A stretch of DNA of 13,110 nt, taken from contig CAYRYP010000040.1 in NCBI GenBank assembly GCA_964428485.1, positions 1 to 13,110 of the forward strand, given 5' to 3'. Below the pieces are notes generated by a model. It saw only the letters and a program-made list of their open reading frames with translations, ran no database searches and was not told where the DNA came from. Shown one piece after another: positions 6,361 to 11,774 of this stretch. A program made the translations under genes and the position numbers. Position 1 is the first letter of the stretch. Each line of letters opens with the position of its first letter. This DNA is from CAZPAN01 sp964428485. GTDB lineage: Bacteria; Actinomycetota; Coriobacteriia; Coriobacteriales; CADBOM01.

Positions 6361-7212
6361 ATGAGCATCCAGGATGAGCTGCGCGCTCGTGCGCGTGCGC
6401 TGATGGAGGACTCGACGGTCTCCTCGTTCATCGCGTGGGAGAGTGGAAGGTTCGAGAACCAGACCACCCCGCTTGTGTGCCTGACCGCCGACGACACTGA
6501 CAGGATTGTCTTTAACGAGTATTGCGTCAACACCGTTGGCAAGTACGTTCTCGACCTCAAGGGACGCGGACGCGTAGGAATCGCCGCGAGGGGATGCGAG
6601 TCGCGCGCGATCAACCGCATGATCCAGGACAACCAGCTCAAGCGCGAGGACGTCTACATCATCGGCATCCCCTGCCCGCAGATGCGTGACAGGCAAACCG
6701 GTGAGATTCTCGGCAAGTGTAGCTTCTGCGAACACCGCAACCCGCCGGAGTACGATGAGCTGCTCGGCGAGCAGGTGCAGGAGAGTACCCTAGACGACCC
6801 CTTCGCACCGGCCACACAGATCGAGGAGCTTTCCATGGCCGAGAGGCAGGAGTACTTCAACGAGATGTTCGAGAAGTGCATCCGATGCTACGCCTGCCGC
6901 GACGTCTGCCCGTGCTGCACCTGTCGAACCTGCTTCGTCGATTCCAGGAGAGTGGGATGGCAGGGCAAGCAGAGCAACCTCAACGAGAACAGGTTCTACG
7001 GCCTCACTAGGGAGTTCCATGTCGCCGATCGCTGCATAGACTGCAGGGAGTGCGAGCGTGTGTGCCCGATGGGACTGCCGCTGATGGCGCTCAACCGTAA
7101 GCTTGCCAAGGACATGGAGGGGCTGTTCGGCGCCTCGATGTCTGGAATGACCACCGATAATCCCGACGTCTTCATCAACTACAAGCTCGATGACGTCGAA
7201 GAGTTCATGTGA
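6361..7212 (+). CDS. flxC: Flx iron-sulfur subunit, dicluster 4Fe-4S protein (FlxC-like)
   Basis: The 283-residue protein probably relays electrons within the Flx module. The N-terminal 150 residues carry scattered cysteines (40, 55, 79, 105, 120, 123), including KCSFCEHRNPPEYD (119-132). The C-terminal half is a two-cluster ferredoxin. The first cluster has C173, C176, C179, C183 and then a run of extra cysteines at 185, 186, 188 and 191. The second has C225, C228, C231 and C235. It starts directly after the flxD stop, with GGTGAGGAG as ribosome site. The FlxC name comes from position between flxD and flxB and from the general layout of flxABCD clusters; the B/C lettering could be swapped. 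The cysteine-dense patch is richer than one 4Fe-4S cluster needs. Confidence 0.75.
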   Translation: MSIQDELRARARALMEDSTVSSFIAWESGRFENQTTPLVCLTADDTDRIVFNEYCVNTVGKYVLDLKGRGRVGIAARGCESRAINRMIQDNQLKREDVYIIGIPCPQMRDRQTGEILGKCSFCEHRNPPEYDELLGEQVQESTLDDPFAPATQIEELSMAERQEYFNEMFEKCIRCYACRDVCPCCTCRTCFVDSRRVGWQGKQSNLNENRFYGLTREFHVADRCIDCRECERVCPMGLPLMALNRKLAKDMEGLFGASMSGMTTDNPDVFINYKLDDVEEFM

Positions 7213-7225
7213 GAGGGGGCACGAG

Positions 7226-8227
7226 ATGATACTAGCGAAAAGCCATCTGGAAGAGGCCCTCTCGAAGCTGTCTGAGCAGGCGATCGTCTACGTTCCCAAG
7301 GAGGTGTCCGGGGTGCTCAAGTTTGCCCCGTTCGTCTCCGGCGACGAGATGAGGCTCGATGTGGTCAGCACGACGCTGCCTCCCAAAGATATGCTGTTCC
7401 CGCAGTGCCAGAACATGTACCACTACGGTGTCGATGCCAGAGACGAGATGTTCGTTGACCCGATCATCGAGTCGGCAGACCAGATCATCTTCGGCATCCG
7501 CTCTTGCGACATGCGCTCGATCGAGTGTTTGGACGACGTGTTTTTCACCAAGGGTTACATCGACGAGTTCTACCAGGCAAAGCGCGACAAGCTCACCACT
7601 ATCGCGATAGGCTGCACCAGCCCTGCAGAGACCTGCTTCTGCGATTCGGTGGGGGTAGATCCGACAAGCGCTCCCTCCGCCGACGTGCAGCTGCAGGATC
7701 TCGGTGACTCCTACTCCGTGGTCGCCAACACTGAGAAGGGGCAGGCGATCGTGGAATCGCTCTCCTCGTTCATCGAGGAGGGAGATGCCGGCCAGCCCAC
7801 GGCTGTGGAGTGTTCACTCAAGGTGAATTCCAACGGCATCAAGGACAGGATTGCTGCGCTGGCCGAGGACGACGCGTTTTGGGAGCGTATGGGCATCAAG
7901 TGCCTCAACTGCGGCACCTGCACCTACCTCTGCCCCACATGCTACTGCTTCGACATCGAGCAGGAGAACCGCTTCAAGGAGGGTGTGAGGTTCCGCTGCT
8001 GGGATAGCTGCATGTTCTCCGAGTACACCGAGATGGCGGGCGGTCACAACCCACGCCCGTCCAAGACCGACAGGGTGCGCAACAGGTTCATGCACAAGCT
8101 CAGCTACTTCGAGGACCGGTACGGAAAGATGCTCTGCGTCGGATGTGGGCGCTGTGTTGAGAAGTGCCCGGTAGCCCTCGACATCACCGTGTTGATCGAC
8201 AAGGTAGGGGAGGTGTCTGATGAGTAG
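7226..8227 (+). CDS. flxB: Flx iron-sulfur subunit related to sulfhydrogenase beta / AsrA (FlxB-like)
   Basis: The 333-residue protein resembles the beta subunit of soluble sulfhydrogenases and anaerobic sulfite reductase subunit A, which carry electrons between an NAD(P)H-oxidising FAD subunit and a partner. Seen directly: FGIRSCDMRSIECLDDVF (89-106), a family signature; AIGCTSPAETCFCDS (127-141); a first 4Fe-4S motif at C226, C229, C232, C236 followed by C239 and C241; a cysteine-containing RCWDSCMFSEYTEMAGGHNP segment (257-276); and a second motif at C304, C307, C310, C314. I chose the ATG at 7226 because GAGAGGGGG lies just upstream; an earlier in-frame ATG at 7190 would overlap flxC by 23 nt and lacks a ribosome site. 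The stop overlaps the flxA start by 8 nt. Confidence 0.8.
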   Translation: MILAKSHLEEALSKLSEQAIVYVPKEVSGVLKFAPFVSGDEMRLDVVSTTLPPKDMLFPQCQNMYHYGVDARDEMFVDPIIESADQIIFGIRSCDMRSIECLDDVFFTKGYIDEFYQAKRDKLTTIAIGCTSPAETCFCDSVGVDPTSAPSADVQLQDLGDSYSVVANTEKGQAIVESLSSFIEEGDAGQPTAVECSLKVNSNGIKDRIAALAEDDAFWERMGIKCLNCGTCTYLCPTCYCFDIEQENRFKEGVRFRCWDSCMFSEYTEMAGGHNPRPSKTDRVRNRFMHKLSYFEDRYGKMLCVGCGRCVEKCPVALDITVLIDKVGEVSDE

Positions 8228-9077
8228 CATCGAGATCAGCCACGAGTGCGCACGCGGGGGAGAGCCCTACATCCCCAAGGTGTGCAAGATCATAGACATC
8301 GTGCAGGAGACCTCCGACGTGAAGACCTTCCGCATCCAGACGCCCGAGGGAACTCGTCCGTTCGAGTCGAAGCCTGGGCAGCTCGCGATGCTGTCGTTCA
8401 TGGCCGAGGGCGAGTCGATGTTCTGCATCTCTGGAACTTGCGAGGAGTACATCGAGTTCATCGTCAAGAGGGTCGGGCGCGTTACTGAGAGGCTTCACGA
8501 CCTCGAGGTTGGCGCCTCGGTGGGCGTTCGCGGGCCGTATGGGAACTGGTTCCCCTACGACTCCTGTCGCGGGCGCGACATGCTCTTCGTTGGAGGCGGT
8601 ATCGGAATGCCGCCGCTGAGGTCGTTCCTCATGCACTGCATCGAGAACCGCGAAGATTACGGACACATCGACTTCGTCTACTCGGCCAGCACCTACGCCG
8701 ACCTCGTGTGCAAGAAGGACCTCTTCGAGAACTGGAAGAGCGTGCCCGACATGGACGTGCATGTGAGTGTCTACAGGCCCAGCGACGAGTGGGACGGGGC
8801 GGTCGAGTATACGGCCCCGTTCATGGAGAGTCTCGGTCTCAAGGTCTCCGACAACACGGCTGCGGTGCTTTGCGGAGGGCCATCGCTTTACCGCACGTGC
8901 TCCGAGATGCTGGAGAACATGGGACTAGAGCCCGGGCAGATCATCACCACGCTCGAGATGCGTATGAAGTGCGGCATCGGCAAGTGCGGCAGGTGCAATG
9001 TGGGCAGCCACTTCATCTGCCTCGATGGTCCGGTGTTCAACCGCGAGGAGATCGCCGAGATGCAGGCCGTCTCGTAA
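8220..9077 (+). CDS. flxA: NAD(P)H:FAD oxidoreductase with C-terminal 2Fe-2S site (FlxA)
   Basis: This 285-residue member of the ferredoxin-NADP+ reductase / PyrK superfamily is the likely NAD(P)H entry point of the complex. Seen directly: an N-terminal beta-barrel flavin domain with PGQLAMLSF (52-60) and the FAD-contact segment MFCISGT (67-73); GVRGPYGNWF (102-111); the pyridine-nucleotide loop FVGGGIGMPPLRS (123-135); CGGPSLYRTC (218-227); and a C-terminal [2Fe-2S] motif C251, C256, C259, C267 (CGIGKCGRC then ICLDG) of the dihydroorotate-dehydrogenase-B type. The usual Arg/Pro-Phe-Ser segment at the FAD site reads Met-Phe-Cys here. As last gene of the operon it is followed by a strong terminator. 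NADH versus NADPH preference cannot be read. Confidence 0.88.
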   Translation: MSSIEISHECARGGEPYIPKVCKIIDIVQETSDVKTFRIQTPEGTRPFESKPGQLAMLSFMAEGESMFCISGTCEEYIEFIVKRVGRVTERLHDLEVGASVGVRGPYGNWFPYDSCRGRDMLFVGGGIGMPPLRSFLMHCIENREDYGHIDFVYSASTYADLVCKKDLFENWKSVPDMDVHVSVYRPSDEWDGAVEYTAPFMESLGLKVSDNTAAVLCGGPSLYRTCSEMLENMGLEPGQIITTLEMRMKCGIGKCGRCNVGSHFICLDGPVFNREEIAEMQAVS

Positions 9078-9107
9078 GTCTGCCACGCATATCCAGACAG
9101 GCATGGG

Positions 9108-9152
9108 GCCGGTGTCAGGTGGGATCCTCCATCTGACGCTGGCTCCTTTCTT
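9108..9152 (+). terminator. Rho-independent terminator of the hdr-flx operon
   Basis: GCCGGTGTCAGGTGG (9108-9122) pairs with CCATCTGACGCTGGC (9129-9143) through 15 pairs, three of them G-U, around a 6-nt loop. The pyrimidine tail TCCTTTCTT follows. It lies 30 bp after the flxA stop and before the convergent hipA end. Confidence 0.85.
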
Positions 9153-9171
9153 ATGCGCGGGGCGGCATGGG

Positions 9172-10323
9172 TTATAGCGGATTGCCCAGCAGTCCGCGAT
9201 CGCTGAGCACACTTCTCGTCAGCTCGATGGTTTTCGTTGCCAAACTCGATCCAATGCCCGCATCCCGTGCCACGGTGAGGATGTCCTCGACGGTGATGTT
9301 GCGCCCCTTGTTGTTGACAGTGGTGGCCCGCTCTCCGTTGATTCCAGGATTTTTGGTGATGTCATAGGCCGGAGAGAGCTTCCAGCCGTTTGAGCCGTGC
9401 ACAAACGAGAAGTTCTTAGAATGGTCGTCGCGATTTCCAGATAGCACGTTGAAGACCATGAGCCGATACATTCTGACGACCTCATCCATGCTGTCGGTGA
9501 GTTTGAGTACCAGACGCATCAGGAGGCTGTAATCCAGGTTCGGGATGCGGTGGGATGTGTCAAGGAGTGCGGCAACTGAGGCCATGTGCACTTTTCGCAC
9601 CTCGCCAGTATCGGAAAGGACTCGGTCGAATCTCTTCGTGGCAAAATACCCGCTGCACCTCGATGACGGCAACAGTCTCACCTCTGCCATCTCAATTCCG
9701 CATTCTCGCGCCGCCAGAGCAAGCTCGTACTCCTCTCTTCCGATATCATGGGGGTCCACCGATGCGGGGAATTTCACGATCCATTCCTGTTCGTCGATGA
9801 CATAGAAGACTTTTGGCCTTGCTCCACCAGAGGAGCCTCCCATGGCGAACAACGCATCTAGATCCCCAGAGTCGCTGGAACTCAGGATCGAGGCGCATTC
9901 CTTGGCGATCGCATCTAGGTCATCGATGTGTTCTGTGCGGCTCAGCTCGATCTCCGGCCTGTATACCAAAGCCCCGGAGCCGTTCGAGCCCACGATTGCG
10001 AGGCGTTGCAAGAAGCCGATCTCACCGGGATCTATCCCATGAGAGGCGAGCATCCTGTCCACCAGCAGTCTTCCCCACCCATCTGGAAGGCTGTCGTCAA
10101 ACACGCCGAACAAGCCATCCAGAGGTTGCGGCTTAGCTATAAAGAGCCTGTCCTCAAGGGGGAGGCCGAACGGGCTTATCGAAAAGCCGTCGAGTAGCCA
10201 TTCGGGTGAGTACTGGAAGGCTGCCCTTCCATCGGGTGTCTCGGCGAGGGTCCCGACGTCTCTTCCGTGCATCGAGACGATCAGTTTGGTGATATGGGGG
10301 AGGGAGAGTCCGTCTCCAGTCAT
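9172..10323 (-). CDS. hipA: HipA-family serine/threonine kinase toxin
   Basis: HipA kinases are toxins neutralised by HipB; the E. coli enzyme phosphorylates glutamyl-tRNA synthetase and promotes persistence. The 383-residue protein has the HipA couple domain at its N-terminus (LFGVFDDSLPDGWGRLLVDR, 71-90), a Gly/Ser activation-loop segment GGSSGGARPK (162-171), the catalytic-loop motif GNRDDHSKNFSF (296-307) with the presumed catalytic Asp, and the metal-binding SPAYDI motif (317-322). All kinase residues I can check are present, so it looks active. It is shorter than the E. coli protein of about 440 residues but within the family range. The ATG at 10323 overlaps the hipB stop as ATGA, with GAGGAG six bases upstream. 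It converges on the hdr-flx operon from the opposite strand. Confidence 0.93.
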   Translation of the reverse strand: MTGDGLSLPHITKLIVSMHGRDVGTLAETPDGRAAFQYSPEWLLDGFSISPFGLPLEDRLFIAKPQPLDGLFGVFDDSLPDGWGRLLVDRMLASHGIDPGEIGFLQRLAIVGSNGSGALVYRPEIELSRTEHIDDLDAIAKECASILSSSDSGDLDALFAMGGSSGGARPKVFYVIDEQEWIVKFPASVDPHDIGREEYELALAARECGIEMAEVRLLPSSRCSGYFATKRFDRVLSDTGEVRKVHMASVAALLDTSHRIPNLDYSLLMRLVLKLTDSMDEVVRMYRLMVFNVLSGNRDDHSKNFSFVHGSNGWKLSPAYDITKNPGINGERATTVNNKGRNITVEDILTVARDAGIGSSLATKTIELTRSVLSDRGLLGNPL

Positions 10324-10613
10324 GAACTTCTCCTCTTCTCGGATGCCTTGATCACCTCGTCGATGGATCTAAACATCTGCAGAGAGAACAGCGAGTCAAA
10401 ATCGGACTCGCAGCCGAGGGCTATGGCGATGTTGACCAGGGATTGAAAGGAGATGAGTCCGCGCTGCTCGAAGCGCTTGTAAGAGGCCAGGGACATCCCG
10501 GACTTCTCGGCGAGCTGGACCTGGGTGAGGCCGAGCTCTTTGCGACGAGCTCTGACTCTATCCGCGACTTCCCGGATGATATCGGTGCTTGTCTTTTGAT
10601 CGAATGAAATCAT
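10320..10613 (-). CDS. hipB: HipB-family antitoxin and transcriptional repressor (XRE-type HTH)
   Basis: The 97-residue protein has a helix-turn-helix of the XRE/Cro class at about residues 17-68. The recognition region is LTQVQLAEKSGMSLASYKRF (29-48). HipB partners bind and neutralise HipA and repress their own operon. The tail beyond residue 70 (DSLFSLQMFRSIDEVIKASE) is the likely HipA contact. The gene precedes hipA with a 4-bp ATGA overlap, the usual antitoxin-first order. Its start codon lies within a copy of the ATAGCTAATAT repeat, so autorepression at the start region is plausible. The nearest Shine-Dalgarno (AAGGA) is 13 nt upstream, a long spacing that would give modest translation. 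Confidence 0.88.
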   Translation of the reverse strand: MISFDQKTSTDIIREVADRVRARRKELGLTQVQLAEKSGMSLASYKRFEQRGLISFQSLVNIAIALGCESDFDSLFSLQMFRSIDEVIKASEKRRSS

Positions 10614-10669
10614 AGCTAATATATAATCCTTTTTGAGGTAAAACTGATAATATAGCTAATATTTTATCA
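10612..10669 (-). promoter_or_regulatory. hipBA control region with two ATAGCTAATAT repeats
   Basis: The 11-mer ATAGCTAATAT occurs at 10612-10622 and 10652-10662, exactly 40 bp apart in the same orientation. The upstream copy is bracketed by TGATAA (10645-10650) and TTATCA (10664-10669). The stretch is very AT-rich and offers several -10-like hexamers on the minus strand, so I do not pick one. The repeats are good candidates for HipB operators, which would explain autoregulation. Confidence 0.6.
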
Positions 10670-10670
10670 C

Positions 10671-10716
10671 TAAAAAAGCCGGCAGCGCGGTGGTAGGTGC
10701 GCTGTCGGCGGTTTTT
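10671..10716. terminator. Bidirectional intrinsic terminator
   Basis: GCCGGCAGCGC (10678-10688) pairs with GCGCTGTCGGC (10699-10709) through 11 pairs with one wobble, around a 10-nt loop. An A run lies on the left (10672-10677) and a T run on the right (10711-10715). It would mainly end minus-strand transcripts of the flavoprotein gene before they enter hipBA. Confidence 0.85.
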
Positions 10717-10746
10717 CTGGTGGCCCTGTTACCTGTTACCTTGCGG

Positions 10747-11376
10747 CTATCTCACGAAGTTGGTGAGAATGGTGTCCTCAGTCTTAGGCTGTTCGACACC
10801 GCTTGCTCTTCCAGCCTCGATGCACTTGAGCAGGTAGGCCATGTTCCTCGCGAGGACCCTCATAGCCTGCAGGCCTTCGATATCCTGCTCTACTTGCTCG
10901 GGAGTATTGCCGTGGACCATGTTCCAGTAGCGCGACGATACGATGGGCATCTGGGTGATGCCGAAGTACTTGTTTAGCTGGTCGTAGGTAGCGGTGGTGC
11001 CGGCTCTTCGTGCGGACGAGATCCCGGCAGCGGGTTTGAAGCGGAGCGTCGTGGGGTCACCGGAGGTTGAGTAGAAAAGCCTGTCCATGAACGAGGTGAG
11101 CGCTCCGGACATCGCCGCGTAGTGAACGGGCGAACCGAACACGAAGCCATCGGCCTCGCGGGCCATCTCCGCGAATTCGTTGACAGTGTCGTCAAACGTG
11201 CACTTGCCAGCTTTTGCACAGTATCCGCACCCCATGCACCCGGCGAGTGGTTTGTTACCTATCCAGAAGATCTCGGAGTCCACACCCTCCTCGTCGAGCT
11301 GCGCCTCGATCTCCTGTAGAGCCCTGTTGGTGCAGCCATTCTTGTGCGGGCTGCCGTTTACTAGCAGTACCTTCAT
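10747..11376 (-). CDS. FMN-binding reductase resembling the iron-sulfur flavoprotein (Isf) family
   Basis: This is a 209-residue flavodoxin-like reductase. The FMN phosphate loop is NGSPHKNGCTN (7-17), and the FMN-side loop GSPVHYAAMSGALTSFMDRL (81-100) is complete. Between them is the compact cysteine motif C47-x2-C50-x2-C53-x5-C59 (CMGCGYCAKAGKC), which in Isf proteins binds a 4Fe-4S cluster. Isf-type proteins take electrons from ferredoxin and reduce small acceptors such as quinones, O2 or peroxide in methanogens; the acceptor here is unknown. I chose the ATG at 11376 because GAGAGGAAG precedes it. The open frame runs on to 11487, but those residues are not family-like. It is divergent from the pyruvate:ferredoxin oxidoreductase gene, and its 3' end faces hipBA behind a strong terminator. 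Confidence 0.82.
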   Translation of the reverse strand: MKVLLVNGSPHKNGCTNRALQEIEAQLDEEGVDSEIFWIGNKPLAGCMGCGYCAKAGKCTFDDTVNEFAEMAREADGFVFGSPVHYAAMSGALTSFMDRLFYSTSGDPTTLRFKPAAGISSARRAGTTATYDQLNKYFGITQMPIVSSRYWNMVHGNTPEQVEQDIEGLQAMRVLARNMAYLLKCIEAGRASGVEQPKTEDTILTNFVR

Positions 11377-11774
11377 TCCTCTTCCTCTCTCTTTCCTCCA
11401 AGATGTTCCAGGAATCACATAATCGTACAATCGAAAACTTGGTTCCAGCCAAGGCAGGGGCACCGCGGCGGCATACTGCTGTAGCATCGGCGCAATTCTA
11501 CCAACTCGGAGTTTCAGCTCCAGTCAATTTCGAAGTCTGCGAACTCAGCCCACTTACCGATGGTCAGCGCCTTGAATTATCCGCAGAACATCCCAGATTG
11601 TTTCGCTCATATATCATATGCGGATACTTTTGGTTCTCACACGAGCCAAAAGACGCTGGCCGAAAGACATGAGGAAAGGCCGTGTTTAAGCTGGTCCACC
11701 TCGCAAAGGGGTGTCGATCAGCACGGTTGTCTTTTTCCGGCCATATCTCGTATCCGTTCAGAGGAGAGAGGCCC
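11377..11774. other. Divergent intergenic region between the flavoprotein and nifJ
   Basis: This 398-bp stretch holds no convincing gene. It should contain the promoters of both flanking genes. On the plus strand there is a weak candidate for nifJ, TTGTTT (11598-11603) and GATACT (11623-11628), with a poor 19-bp spacer. It also holds CATAT-N3-ATATG (11608-11620) and the CTTTTGG/CCAAAAG inverted repeat. I could not choose a flavoprotein promoter. No terminator or RNA gene is evident. Confidence 0.5.
11627..11652. repeat. Inverted repeat CTTTTGG-N12-CCAAAAG upstream of nifJ
   Basis: Perfect 7-bp arms at 11627-11633 and 11646-11652 lie directly downstream of a possible -10 hexamer and about 120 bp before the nifJ start. 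The position fits an operator for a dimeric regulator. I cannot name the regulator. Confidence 0.5.

Noticed and set aside
5716..6735. Minus-strand open frame (339 codons) across hdrA, flxD and flxC
   Set aside because: It crosses three well-supported genes, has shadow-like composition and shows no family motifs.
11377..11487. 37-codon N-terminal extension of the flavoprotein
   Set aside because: Flavodoxin-like reductases begin right at the MKVLLVNGSP strand, and a purine-rich ribosome site precedes that ATG.
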